Assembly: GCA_018241405.1 (NCBI GenBank) | Contig: JAFEDY010000020.1 | Location: 23,197 to 81,777 of the forward strand | Source of the DNA: Pseudomonadota bacterium | GTDB lineage: Bacteria > Pseudomonadota > Gammaproteobacteria > Burkholderiales > Burkholderiaceae_C | Direction: 5' to 3' | DNA: 58,581 nucleotides | Shown: positions 1-8,398 of the stretch, piece by piece | How the letters are laid out: the number at the start of each line of letters is the position of its first letter | How positions within the stretch are numbered: the stretch's first letter is position 1 | Made by a program: the position numbers and the translations under genes | The notes under the pieces: generated by a model | The model's input: only the letters and a program-made list of their open reading frames with translations | The model's database searches: none | Told to the model about the DNA's origin: nothing

Positions 1-549
1 TTTCTGTCGCACGAGCTGGTGCCCACGGCGGGCCTGAACCTGGACGACGAAGAGCAGGTGCTGGTGGGCCGCGTCATCCCCGCTGCGGCCGCCTTCCTGG
101 GCCTCGCCTATCTGATGGCCACCCTGGTCGTCACCGGGCTGCCGCCGCTGTCGGGCTTCATCGGCAAGTTCGCCATGCTCACGGCACTGCTCAATCCACT
201 GGGCCTGGGCTCCTCGGCCGGCCTGCGGCCGGGCGCGGCGGGCTGGACCCTGCTGGTGCTGATGGTGGGCACGGGCCTGCTCGCGCTCCTGGCGCTCACG
301 CGCCTGGGGCTGCGCCATTTCTGGGCCAGCCCTGGGCGCTCAGCGCCACGCCTGCGCGTGCTCGAAGGCCTGCCTGTGGCCCTGCTGCTGGGCGCCTGCG
401 TGGCCCTGACCGTGCAGGCCGAGGGTGTGATGCGCTTTGCCACGGCCACGGCCAATGCCCTGCACGCGCCCGGCGGCTATCTGCGCGCGGTCATGAGCGC
501 CGCGCCCCGGCTGGGCCCCGCCGCCTCCGCCGAGAAGGCCGCACCATGA
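1..549 (+). CDS. mrpD: Mrp/Pha cation:proton antiporter subunit D, C-terminal part
   Basis: This is the 3' part of a gene that begins left of the window; frame 1 is open from base 1 and 182 residues are visible. It encodes the end of a multi-subunit Na+ or K+/H+ antiporter subunit of the proton-translocating NuoM/MrpD type in the inner membrane. The segment around residues 47-58 (VTGLPPLSGFIGKF) is the typical MrpD/NuoN-like helix motif, followed by two further hydrophobic helices. The stop overlaps the start of the next gene by 4 bases. The subunit set E-F-G downstream confirms the operon. The ion specificity (Mrp/Mnh against Pha) cannot be read from sequence alone. Confidence 0.9.
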   Translation, partial: FLSHELVPTAGLNLDDEEQVLVGRVIPAAAAFLGLAYLMATLVVTGLPPLSGFIGKFAMLTALLNPLGLGSSAGLRPGAAGWTLLVLMVGTGLLALLALTRLGLRHFWASPGRSAPRLRVLEGLPVALLLGACVALTVQAEGVMRFATATANALHAPGGYLRAVMSAAPRLGPAASAEKAAP

Positions 550-1037
550 TGAAACGAATGCTGCCCGCACCGCTGCTGTCACTGGGCCTGTGCGTGACAT
601 GGCTGCTGCTCAACCAATCACTGAGCCCCGGCCATGTCTTGTTGGCCCTGGTGCTGGGCCTGGCTCTGCCACTGCTGTTTCGCGGGCTACGCCCGCAGAA
701 GGTGCGCGTGCGCCACCTGGGCAGCGTGCTGCGGCTGTGCTTCATGGTCATGGTGGACACGACGCTGTCCAACATCGCCGTGCTGCGCTTTCTGCTGCTG
801 CCTGGTCAGCGCCGCCACGCGCCCGACTTCGTGAAGATTCCGCTGGAGCTGCGCGACCCCAACGGCCTGGCCGTGCTGGCCATGATCGTATGCATTACGC
901 CCGGCACGGTCTGGGCCGAGCTGTCGCTCGACCGATCCCTGTTGATGCTGCATGTGCTGGAGGTGGAGGATGCCCAGGCGATAGTCCAGCACGTCAAGAC
1001 GCGCTACGAGCGTCCCCTGATGGAGATCTTCGAATGA
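546..1037 (+). CDS. mrpE: Mrp/Pha antiporter subunit E
   Basis: A 163-aa small membrane subunit of the Mrp-type cation/H+ antiporter. Two N-terminal hydrophobic segments (about residues 8-42) are followed by a cytosolic C-terminal domain with the family segment MIVCITPGTVWAEL near residue 115. Its ATG lies in an ATGA overlap with mrpD and its own stop overlaps mrpF, so translation of the operon is probably coupled. MrpE proteins are accessory to the antiporter complex, and the length is normal for the family. Confidence 0.93.
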   Translation: MMKRMLPAPLLSLGLCVTWLLLNQSLSPGHVLLALVLGLALPLLFRGLRPQKVRVRHLGSVLRLCFMVMVDTTLSNIAVLRFLLLPGQRRHAPDFVKIPLELRDPNGLAVLAMIVCITPGTVWAELSLDRSLLMLHVLEVEDAQAIVQHVKTRYERPLMEIFE

Positions 1038-1315
1038 CTGGCTCCCTGCTTTCCTGGGCCCTGCCCATTGCCTTGCTGCTGCTGGCGGCCGCCATGGCGC
1101 TGTGCTTGGCGCGCCTGCTCATGGGCCCGGCCGCGCAGGACCGGGTGCTGGCGCTGGACTGCATGTACCTGAACGGCATGCTGCTCATGCTGGTGCTGGG
1201 CATCTACTACGGCAGCGGCAACTACTTCGAGGCCGCCCTGCTCATCGCGCTGCTGGGCTTTGCCGGCTCCACGGCCATGGCCAAGTTCCTGCTGCGCGGC
1301 GAGGTGATCGAGTGA
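1034..1315 (+). CDS. mrpF: Mrp/Pha antiporter subunit F
   Basis: A 93-aa protein with three hydrophobic helices. It contains the MrpF/PhaF core with RLLMGPAAQDRVLALD around residues 27-42, whose acidic Asp residue is typical of the family. It begins in an ATGA overlap with mrpE and ends in an overlap with the GTG of mrpG. It belongs to the small-subunit part of the hetero-oligomeric antiporter. Identification rests on the motif plus its place between E and G. Confidence 0.93.
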   Translation: MTGSLLSWALPIALLLLAAAMALCLARLLMGPAAQDRVLALDCMYLNGMLLMLVLGIYYGSGNYFEAALLIALLGFAGSTAMAKFLLRGEVIE

Positions 1316-1683
1316 GCGCCGCGGCCCTGCCCCTGTGGCTCGACGTCACCGTCTCGGCGCTGGTGCTTGCCGGCGCGCTCATCGCCTTCCTGGGCTCGCT
1401 CGGGCTGCTGCGCCTGAAGACCTATTTCGAGCGCGTGCATGCGCCCGCCATCATCGCCACCCTGGGCTGCTGGTGCATCCTGCATGCCTCGCTGGTGTAT
1501 TTTTCGGCGACCGGCGACGGCCTGGCGCTGCACCTGCTGCTCATCGCCCTGTTCGTGGCCGTCACCGTGCCCGTCACCAGCGTGTTCCTGATGCGCGCGG
1601 CGCTGTTTCGCGCCCGTCGAGCAGGCGAGCAGGTGCCACCCGTCCTGAGCCGCACAACCGATGAGAATGCACGCGATTTCTAA
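1312..1683 (+). CDS. mrpG: Mrp/Pha antiporter subunit G
   Basis: A 123-aa membrane protein with three predicted helices. The motif GSLGLLRLKTYFERVHAP (about residues 27-44) is diagnostic of MrpG/PhaG. The start is GTG, overlapping the mrpF stop (GTGA); an ATG-only gene caller would truncate it. This is the last gene of the antiporter operon, with 12 bases before the next gene. The family supports Na+ or K+ efflux and pH homeostasis. Confidence 0.92.
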   Translation: MSAAALPLWLDVTVSALVLAGALIAFLGSLGLLRLKTYFERVHAPAIIATLGCWCILHASLVYFSATGDGLALHLLLIALFVAVTVPVTSVFLMRAALFRARRAGEQVPPVLSRTTDENARDF

Positions 1684-1695
1684 CCACGCAAGCCC

Positions 1696-3489
1696 ATGAC
1701 AAACGCCACAGCCCGCACCGGCACCACCTTGCTTGACCTGCCGCTTGAGCGCACCCTGTACGCCTGGGTGCAGCGCTTCTCGCAGCCCCGCTGGCAGGGC
1801 CGCCATGTCGAGGGCTGGCTGTTCGAGGGCCGGGCCGAGCGCATGGCGGCCGAGCAGCAGCTGGCGGCCGCCGGCGTGCACGCGCGCTTTCACAGCGCCT
1901 ACAAGCCGTTGGTGCAGCACTTCATCGACCATGTGGACGGCGAGCGGCTGGTGTCGGCCCATGTGCGCTACCCCGTGCCCACGGTCGGCTCGCCGCAGCG
2001 CTTTCGGCTTGAGGCCTACCCCCTGGCGGCGCTGCTGGGCGAAGACACGCTGTGGCTGGAGCCGCGCAGCGACGCCCTGCCCTTCTACGAGGTGGAACTT
2101 CAGCTGCACGGCGGCGAGCACCTGAAGCAACGCGTCTGGGCGCCCAACCATGTGCACACCGACATCTCGGGCGCCACGGTGCTCTCGCCTTCGGGCTGGC
2201 TGCGCGTGGGCAGCCAGCCAGGTGCCGCCGACCTGCTCGACGTCGCCGTGTGCACGGACTACGAGCGCGCCTTCCACCACGCCGTGCAGGCCGTGCGCAA
2301 CCACCCCTGGCCGCAGGGCGAGCCGTATTTCGAGCGCCTGCAGCTGCGCATCGACCTGCCCGGCTACGAGCAGCCCATCGCCTGGGCCGGCGAGACCCTC
2401 AGCACCGCCGAGGCGCTGCACGAGGACCTGTACTTTTCTCTGCTGGAATTCTTCCAGCAGCACAGCGGCCGCCCCCTGGGCGACCGCCGGCTGCAGCCCG
2501 GCCAGATCGTGCCCGACGTGCGCCTGGGTGCTGCGGCAGCGCGCGTGCATGTCAGCCTGCAGCCTTTCGACATGGCAGCCCAGGACGCGCTGCTGGCCCA
2601 GGCCGGCCAGCGCGCCGCGGCCGACCAGGCGCTGGAGGTGCTGGACCGCCCCCCCGCGCCCGAGCGCATCGCCGAGATCCTGCAGTCCTGGCCGGGCGAG
2701 CATTTCGACGCACCCACTCGCCAGGGCCGCACGGTGTGCGGGCTGTACCACGCCGGCACGCAGCGCCCGGTGTTCATCAGCGGCGGCCAGCATGCCAACG
2801 AGACATCGGGAGTGGTCGGCGCGCTGCGCGCGGCGCAGGCGCTGCGCCAGCAGGACGGCGCGCATTTCGCCCTCATCGCGCTGGAGAACCCGGACGGCTA
2901 CGCCCTGCACGGCGAGCTGTGCGCCCAGCACCCCGGCCACATGCACCACGCGGCGCGCTACACGGCGCTGGGCGACGACGTGGAGTACCGCGAAACCGCG
3001 CCGCTGCTGGAGCGCGAGGCGCGCCAGGCCGCGCTGGCCCTGTCGGGCGCGCAGCTGCATGTGAACCTGCACGGCTACCCGGCCCATGAGTGGACGCGGC
3101 CGCTGTCGGGCTATGTACCGCGCGGCTTCGAGCAGTGGATGTTGCCCAAGGGCTTCTTCCTCATCCTGCGCCACCACGCGGGCTGGGAGCAGCCGGCGCG
3201 CGCGCTGCTGGAGGCCGTGTGCGCGCAGCTGCAGCAGGTGCCGGGCCTGGCCGAATTCAACGCGCGCCAACGCGCGCTCTACGAGCGCCACTCCGGCCCG
3301 CTGCCCTTCGAGCTGCTGCATGGCATCGCCTGCATGCAGGTGCAGACCGCGCACGACGCACCGGTGACGCTGGTCACCGAGTTCCCCGATGAGACCGTGG
3401 GCGGCGAGGCCTTCCGCTTTGCGCACACGGTGCAGATGCACGCCGTTCTGGCCGCGGTACAGGCCTGGCAGCACATCGCCCCACGATGA
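1696..3489 (+). CDS. M14-type zinc carboxypeptidase-like protein
   Basis: A 597-aa protein whose C-terminal half carries an M14 metallocarboxypeptidase signature. HANE at residues 366-369 gives the zinc ligands His366 and Glu369, and a later HVNLHGYP segment holds candidate third ligand His459. The first roughly 330 residues match nothing I recognise; they are unusually long for M14 enzymes and may be a substrate-recognition domain. No signal peptide is visible, so a cytoplasmic location is likely. It starts 12 bases after mrpG and could be read through from that operon. Peptidase against deacylase activity (both occur in M14) cannot be decided. Confidence 0.75.
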   Translation: MTNATARTGTTLLDLPLERTLYAWVQRFSQPRWQGRHVEGWLFEGRAERMAAEQQLAAAGVHARFHSAYKPLVQHFIDHVDGERLVSAHVRYPVPTVGSPQRFRLEAYPLAALLGEDTLWLEPRSDALPFYEVELQLHGGEHLKQRVWAPNHVHTDISGATVLSPSGWLRVGSQPGAADLLDVAVCTDYERAFHHAVQAVRNHPWPQGEPYFERLQLRIDLPGYEQPIAWAGETLSTAEALHEDLYFSLLEFFQQHSGRPLGDRRLQPGQIVPDVRLGAAAARVHVSLQPFDMAAQDALLAQAGQRAAADQALEVLDRPPAPERIAEILQSWPGEHFDAPTRQGRTVCGLYHAGTQRPVFISGGQHANETSGVVGALRAAQALRQQDGAHFALIALENPDGYALHGELCAQHPGHMHHAARYTALGDDVEYRETAPLLEREARQAALALSGAQLHVNLHGYPAHEWTRPLSGYVPRGFEQWMLPKGFFLILRHHAGWEQPARALLEAVCAQLQQVPGLAEFNARQRALYERHSGPLPFELLHGIACMQVQTAHDAPVTLVTEFPDETVGGEAFRFAHTVQMHAVLAAVQAWQHIAPR

Positions 3490-3519
3490 TGCAGGCAGGC
3501 TGCAAAAAACGTCCAAGAA

Positions 3520-3568
3520 ACTATCAATTAAATAGCTTTAATCGCTTTATATATAAGCGATACAGCCC
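3520..3568. repeat. dispersed palindromic repeat, copy 1
   Basis: Two linked modules are visible: a CTATCAATTAAATAG hairpin, then a perfect inverted repeat ATCGCTT-N6-AAGCGAT. The same two-part layout recurs at least seven more times in the core part of this window. This copy lies between the M14 peptidase and the LOG gene. No flanking duplication is apparent. Confidence 0.8.
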
Positions 3569-3655
3569 AATCCGAATAAAATTCACAGCATCCGCGCGCG
3601 CCGCAGACTACGCCCTGGCGGCACACATGGCCGGCCCCTCTTCTTCGCACACATC

Positions 3656-4519
3656 ATGCAAGCCAATACCGACCTCCAAGACAGCCGCCTGGCCAACGCC
3701 TGGGCCGAACTGCACAACTACGCCGTGGCGGGCAACCCGCTGCACCCAGACTCCTACCGCCTGGCCTTTGCCGACCCCGAATTCATGCTGCGCCGCGAGA
3801 CACGCGGCATACGCTTTCAGCTGGAGCTGCTCAAGCCCGACCTGGAGCAGGCCGCGCAGGGCATTGAGCACACGGTGGTGGTGTATGGCAGCGCACGCTT
3901 CGTGGCGCCCGAGGACGCGGCCCAGCAGCTCGCCGATGCCAGGGCCAGCGGCGACGCCGAGCGCATCAAGCGCGCCGAGCGCGCCGTGAAAAACGCCCGC
4001 TACTACGATCTGGCACGCCAGTTTGCGCGCCACGTGGCCGACTACAGCCAGGGCCGTCCACCCGCCGAGCGCCTGTACATCTGCACCGGCGGCGGCCCCG
4101 GCATCATGGAGGCGGCGAACCGCGGCGCCTACGAGGCCGGTGCGCCCACCATAGGCCTGAACATCACGCTGCCGCACGAGCAAAACGGCAACCGCTACAT
4201 CACGCCCGAGCTGTCGTTCAAGTTCCACTACTTCGCGCTGCGCAAGATGCACTTCATGATGCGCGCCAAGGCCCTGGTGGTGTTCCCCGGCGGCTTCGGC
4301 ACGCTCGACGAGCTGTTCGAGGTGCTGACCCTGGTGCAGACCGGCAAGGCCAAGCCCGCGCCCATCGTTCTGTTCGGCACTGCCTTCTGGAAGCAGCTCG
4401 TCAACTTCGATGCACTGGTGGAACAGGGCACGGTCTCTCCCGAGGATCTGAAGCTGTTCCACCACACGGACGACCCGGCCGAGGCCTGGGGCATCATCCG
4501 CGCGTTCTACGAACTTTGA
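3656..4519 (+). CDS. LOG-family (TIGR00730-like) protein
   Basis: A 287-aa Rossmann-fold protein of the LOG / 'lysine decarboxylase-like' family. It shows the two signatures GGGPGIMEAANRGA (about residue 144) and PGGFGTLDELFE (about residue 212), the PGGxGTxxE catalytic motif. Characterised members cleave cytokinin nucleoside 5'-monophosphates or other nucleotides to base plus ribose phosphate. Many bacterial members have an unknown natural substrate and do not decarboxylate lysine. The N-terminal 60 residues extend beyond the shortest family members. It stands alone between a repeat and the convergent ybdD-cstA pair. Confidence 0.85.
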   Translation: MQANTDLQDSRLANAWAELHNYAVAGNPLHPDSYRLAFADPEFMLRRETRGIRFQLELLKPDLEQAAQGIEHTVVVYGSARFVAPEDAAQQLADARASGDAERIKRAERAVKNARYYDLARQFARHVADYSQGRPPAERLYICTGGGPGIMEAANRGAYEAGAPTIGLNITLPHEQNGNRYITPELSFKFHYFALRKMHFMMRAKALVVFPGGFGTLDELFEVLTLVQTGKAKPAPIVLFGTAFWKQLVNFDALVEQGTVSPEDLKLFHHTDDPAEAWGIIRAFYEL

Positions 4520-4520
4520 G

Positions 4521-4730
4521 TCAGCAGCAGCGCCCCTGCGGGTTGCGCGCCTGCCAGGCGTAGAGATCGCGCCAGAACGCGCGCTCGTCCATCGGCACCT
4601 GATCGGGGTGCACGCGTGCCATGTGCTGCAGGTACTTCTGGTAGGCGTCGGCGCCGAGCACGCCCTGCGCGTACCAGCGCAGGGCGCGAAAGCCGCGGTT
4701 CACCCCGGTGAGCAGGTAGCTGCCTTCCAT
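4521..4730 (-). CDS. ybdD: YbdD/YjiX-family small protein
   Basis: A 69-aa protein in the E. coli YbdD/YjiX family, with the typical core ARxxxGxDAYQKYLxHxxxxHP and a C-terminal FWRDxYxxQxRNPQGRCC. The gene follows cstA by 2 bases, the usual arrangement. In E. coli the YbdD-like partner is needed for CstA/BtsT-type pyruvate transport. It is too short to be called by length filters but is clear from motif and context. Confidence 0.88.
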   Translation of the reverse strand: MEGSYLLTGVNRGFRALRWYAQGVLGADAYQKYLQHMARVHPDQVPMDERAFWRDLYAWQARNPQGRCC

Positions 4731-4732
4731 GC

Positions 4733-6991
4733 TTAGTGCCCCGCAGCGCGCGCCGGCTGCTGTGCCGCGGGCACGGCCAGCCACTGCTGCACCAAGGCCT
4801 TCTCCGCAGCGCTGGGCACCAGGCCCGAGGGCGCGTAGATGCGCGACTCGATGCGCGGGTCTTCGGTGTTCACCGAGACGCCCGGGTTGCGCCAGGCGCG
4901 ATAGGCGGCCAGCACCGAGGTCGCGATGACGGTGATCGCGAGCAGCACGAACACCACCGACAGCGCGCCCTGCACAGCCGTGTTGTGGATCACGGCGTTG
5001 ATCGCCTCCACCGATTTGGCGGCGCCGAAGCTGGTCTTGCCCTCGGCCAGTGCCTGCTTGAAGGCCTGGTTCTGGGCGAAGTAGCTGATTGCCGGGTTGC
5101 TGGAGAAAATCTTCTGCCACGAGGCCGTGATGGTGATCACCGAAATGAAGGCCATGGGTGCGGCGACAACCCACAGGTAGCGGAAGTTGCCGCGCTTGGC
5201 GACGATGGCCATCACCACTGACAACGCGATCGCCGCCAGCAGCTGGTTGGCAATGCCGAACAGCGGGAAGAAGGTGTTGATGCCCCCGCGCGGATCGGTC
5301 ACGCCCAGCACCAGGATGTAGCCCCAGGCCGCCACCATGATGCCCGTGCAGATCCAGGCGCCCGGCGTCCACGAGGTGTCCTTGAACTTGGGGATGAAGT
5401 TGCCGATGGTGTCCTGTAGCATGAAGCGCGCCACGCGTGTGCCGGCGTCCACTGCGGTCAGGATGAACAAGGCCTCGAACATGATGGCGAAGTGGTACCA
5501 GAAGCCCATCATCGCCTCGCCACCGAACCACTGGTGCATGATGTGCGCAATGCCCAGCGCCAGCGTCGGCGCGCCACCCGTGCGCGAGACGACACTGCTC
5601 TCGCCCACGTTGCTGGCGAGCTGTTGCAGCATCTCGGGTGTCAGCGAGCCGGCGCCCACCAGTCCCAGGTTGTTGACGAAGGCGGCGGCGGCCTCGGCCG
5701 TCCCGCCCGTCATGGTGGCCGCCGAGTTGACGGCAAAGTAAATGCCGCGGTCGATGGACACCGCCGCCACCATGGCCATGATGGCCACGAACGACTCCAT
5801 CGCCATGCCGCCATAGCCGATGAAGCGCGTCTGCTTTTCCTTCTCGATCAGCTTGGGCGTGGTGCCCGACGAGATCAGCGCGTGAAAGCCCGACAGCGCA
5901 CCGCAGGCGATGATCACGAACAGGAACGGGAACAGCGTGCCCGGTACCACCGGCCCGTCGCCCGTGCGCGCGAACCGGGAAATCGCCGGTGCCGTGATCT
6001 GGGGCTGCACGACCATGATGCCGATCGCCAGCAGCACGATCACGCCGATCTTCATGAAGGTCGAAAGATAGTCGCGCGGCGCCAGCAGCAGCCACACCGG
6101 CAGCACGGCGGCGGCAAAGCCGTAGATGATGATGGCCCAGGCGACAAAGGTACGGTCCAGCGTGAACAGCTCGGCGCCCCAGGCGGATTCGGCCACCCAG
6201 CGCCCGGAAATGATGGCGAACATCAGCAGCGCGACGCCGATGACCGACACCTCCATCACCTTGCCCGGCCGCAGGTAGCGCAGGTACACGCCCATGAAGA
6301 GGGCAATCGGGATGGTCAGCGCCACCGAATACACGCCCCAGGCTGATTCGCCAAGCGCGTTGACCACCACCAGCGCCAGGATGGCGACGATGATCACCAT
6401 GATCGCCAGCGTGGCGATGAGCGCGGCGGTACCGCCGATCACGCCCAGCTCCTCGCGCGCCATCTGCCCCAGCGAGCGCCCGCCGCGGCGCATGGAGAAG
6501 AACATCACCAGGTAGTCCTGCACGCAGCCAGCGAACACCGCGCCGACGACGATCCAGATGGTGCCCGGCAGGAAGCCCATCTGCGCCGCCAGCACCGGGC
6601 CGACCAGCGGGCCGGCGCCGGCAATGGCCGCGAAATGGTGGCCAAACAGCACATGGCGGTGCGTGGGCATGAAGTCGCGGCCGTTCTCGTTGTATTCGGC
6701 CGGCGTGGCACGGCTGTCGTCGGGCTGGGCGACCTTGCGCTCGATGAACTTCGAATAAAACCGGTAGCCAACCAGGTAGGTGCAGACGGCGGCCAGTACG
6801 AACCAGACGCCATTGATGGTCTCGCCACGCGCGAGCGCCAGCATGCCCCAGGCGCCGGCACCGATCAGCGAAATCACGATCCAGAATGCGATCTTGCCGG
6901 GCGTCCAGCGATCCTCCTCGGTTCGCGCGACCTGGGGATCGACCGCGTTGGGGGGTAGTTTTGCGTGGATGGTAAGGCCTGCTTCTGACAT
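4733..6991 (-). CDS. cstA: carbon starvation protein A, pyruvate/peptide transporter
   Basis: A 752-aa inner-membrane protein with more than 15 hydrophobic segments, of the CstA family (peptide and pyruvate uptake under carbon limitation). Family segments are visible: HRHVLFGHHFAAIAGAGPLVGP near the N-terminus and SGFHALISSGTTPK in the middle. I start at the ATG at 6991 because AGGAG lies 9 bases upstream. An upstream ATG at 7042 has no such site and would add 17 untypical residues. ybdD follows directly, forming a two-gene operon. Confidence 0.92.
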   Translation of the reverse strand: MSEAGLTIHAKLPPNAVDPQVARTEEDRWTPGKIAFWIVISLIGAGAWGMLALARGETINGVWFVLAAVCTYLVGYRFYSKFIERKVAQPDDSRATPAEYNENGRDFMPTHRHVLFGHHFAAIAGAGPLVGPVLAAQMGFLPGTIWIVVGAVFAGCVQDYLVMFFSMRRGGRSLGQMAREELGVIGGTAALIATLAIMVIIVAILALVVVNALGESAWGVYSVALTIPIALFMGVYLRYLRPGKVMEVSVIGVALLMFAIISGRWVAESAWGAELFTLDRTFVAWAIIIYGFAAAVLPVWLLLAPRDYLSTFMKIGVIVLLAIGIMVVQPQITAPAISRFARTGDGPVVPGTLFPFLFVIIACGALSGFHALISSGTTPKLIEKEKQTRFIGYGGMAMESFVAIMAMVAAVSIDRGIYFAVNSAATMTGGTAEAAAAFVNNLGLVGAGSLTPEMLQQLASNVGESSVVSRTGGAPTLALGIAHIMHQWFGGEAMMGFWYHFAIMFEALFILTAVDAGTRVARFMLQDTIGNFIPKFKDTSWTPGAWICTGIMVAAWGYILVLGVTDPRGGINTFFPLFGIANQLLAAIALSVVMAIVAKRGNFRYLWVVAAPMAFISVITITASWQKIFSSNPAISYFAQNQAFKQALAEGKTSFGAAKSVEAINAVIHNTAVQGALSVVFVLLAITVIATSVLAAYRAWRNPGVSVNTEDPRIESRIYAPSGLVPSAAEKALVQQWLAVPAAQQPARAAGH

Positions 6992-7219
6992 GGGAATGGA
7001 CTCCTTGTTGGCCAACGTGACAACAATGCGCGCGGCCGCCATGCCGCGCGACTGATCCGCTTTGCCGGTGCGTTTGACACCTGGCTGTACGCTCCCTGCC
7101 GCAAAAGAACGCGCTATCGCGTCTCAAATGCCGGGCCAGTGTAGTCACGGGCCAGCGCAAGACATACCCATTGCCCCCAAAGACGAGTCTGGCACCCCGT
7201 GCTTGCTTGCCAGGCGCTA

Positions 7220-8398
7220 CTATGCCGGGTGCTTCCTGCCATCGCCCAGCCGCCGGGCCACGCGTGAGCCCAGCCCCACCGTGGCGCCCACCACCCAGAA
7301 CAGGCCGCCCACGCCGATCAGCGCGCTGGCCGAGCCGAACAGCAGCGGCATCGCCACGCTGGAGCCGTTGATGGCCATGAGGCGCAGGCCCAGCGCCTCG
7401 CCATGGCGGTGCGCCGGCGTGATCTGGTGCAGCAGGCTCATCACCATGGGCTGCACCGAGCCGAGCGCGAAGCCCAGCAGCACCGAGCAGCTGCCCAGCG
7501 CCAGGGCCGTGGGCAGCAGCGGGTAGATGGCGAACAGCAGCGCCGTCGCCAGCATGGCCCAGGTCACCACGGTGGCCTCGCGCAGGCGCTCGGCCACCAG
7601 CGGCATGAGCACGCGGATCAGCGCCGCGGCGATGGCAAACGCCCCCAGGATGGAGCCTATGACCGAAGCCGACAGCCCGCGCTCATAGCCCAGCAGCGGC
7701 ACGACGAAGGTGTGCACGTCCCAGCAGGACGAGAGCAGCCAGTTGACGATGAGCAGGCGGCGAAAGCCGGCATCGGCCAGCAGATCCCAGGCGCGCTGGG
7801 GCGGCCCGCCGGCGGCGGCGATGACGCTGGGCAGCTCGTGCGTGGCGCGCACCCAGAACCAGGTGGCCAGCGGCAGCAGGGCCAGGAGCGCGAACGCCGC
7901 GCGAAAGCCCCCGGTGTCGCCGGCCTGCGCCCCCGCATGGTCGATGAGCAGGCCGGCGCAAAACGGCCCCAGAAAGTTCGACACCGCCGGCCCTATCGCC
8001 AGCCAGCTGAAGACCTGTTTGAGCTGCGTGGCGTCATGCGCGGCGCGGCCTACATGGCGCTGCAGCGCGATCGTGGCCGCCCCCGTGGCCCCGCCCGTGA
8101 GCAGCGCCGCCACGCACAGCATGGGAAACACCGGCCAGGCAAATGCCCCACCCGCGCCCAGCACAGCCACCACCACGGCGCGGTGCACCGGGCGTTTGAG
8201 GCCATGGCGGTCCGCATAGCGCCCCGCGGGCAGCGCCAAAAACACCTGGGTGAGCGCGAACAGCGCCAGCAGCACACCCACGGCCGCGGCGCTGTAGCCC
8301 TGGCGCAGCGCCAGCAGCGGCGCGGCCATGCGCATGCCCGTCATGCAGGCGTGGATGCAAATCTGGCCAAGGATCAGGCGCGCCAGCGCCCCATTCAT
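7220..8398 (-). CDS. MFS transporter
   Basis: A 392-aa major facilitator with about 12 hydrophobic helices. The loop motif GRYADRHGLKRP between helices 2 and 3 (about residues 58-69) is the MFS signature A, and the length is standard. The start overlaps the rmuC stop (ATGA), so the two are co-translated. The substrate is not predictable; sequence style resembles drug/metabolite efflux permeases. Confidence 0.82.
   Translation of the reverse strand: MNGALARLILGQICIHACMTGMRMAAPLLALRQGYSAAAVGVLLALFALTQVFLALPAGRYADRHGLKRPVHRAVVVAVLGAGGAFAWPVFPMLCVAALLTGGATGAATIALQRHVGRAAHDATQLKQVFSWLAIGPAVSNFLGPFCAGLLIDHAGAQAGDTGGFRAAFALLALLPLATWFWVRATHELPSVIAAAGGPPQRAWDLLADAGFRRLLIVNWLLSSCWDVHTFVVPLLGYERGLSASVIGSILGAFAIAAALIRVLMPLVAERLREATVVTWAMLATALLFAIYPLLPTALALGSCSVLLGFALGSVQPMVMSLLHQITPAHRHGEALGLRLMAINGSSVAMPLLFGSASALIGVGGLFWVVGATVGLGSRVARRLGDGRKHPA

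Noticed and set aside
1222..3516. 764-codon open frame on the minus strand opposite the M14 peptidase gene
   Set aside because: Antisense shadow of a G+C-rich gene; low-complexity His/Gln/Arg/Ala/Leu composition, no domain, no ribosome site.
4521..7160. 879-codon frame covering cstA in another frame
   Set aside because: It reads the GC-rich cstA out of frame; only its last 69 codons, in the ybdD frame, are real.
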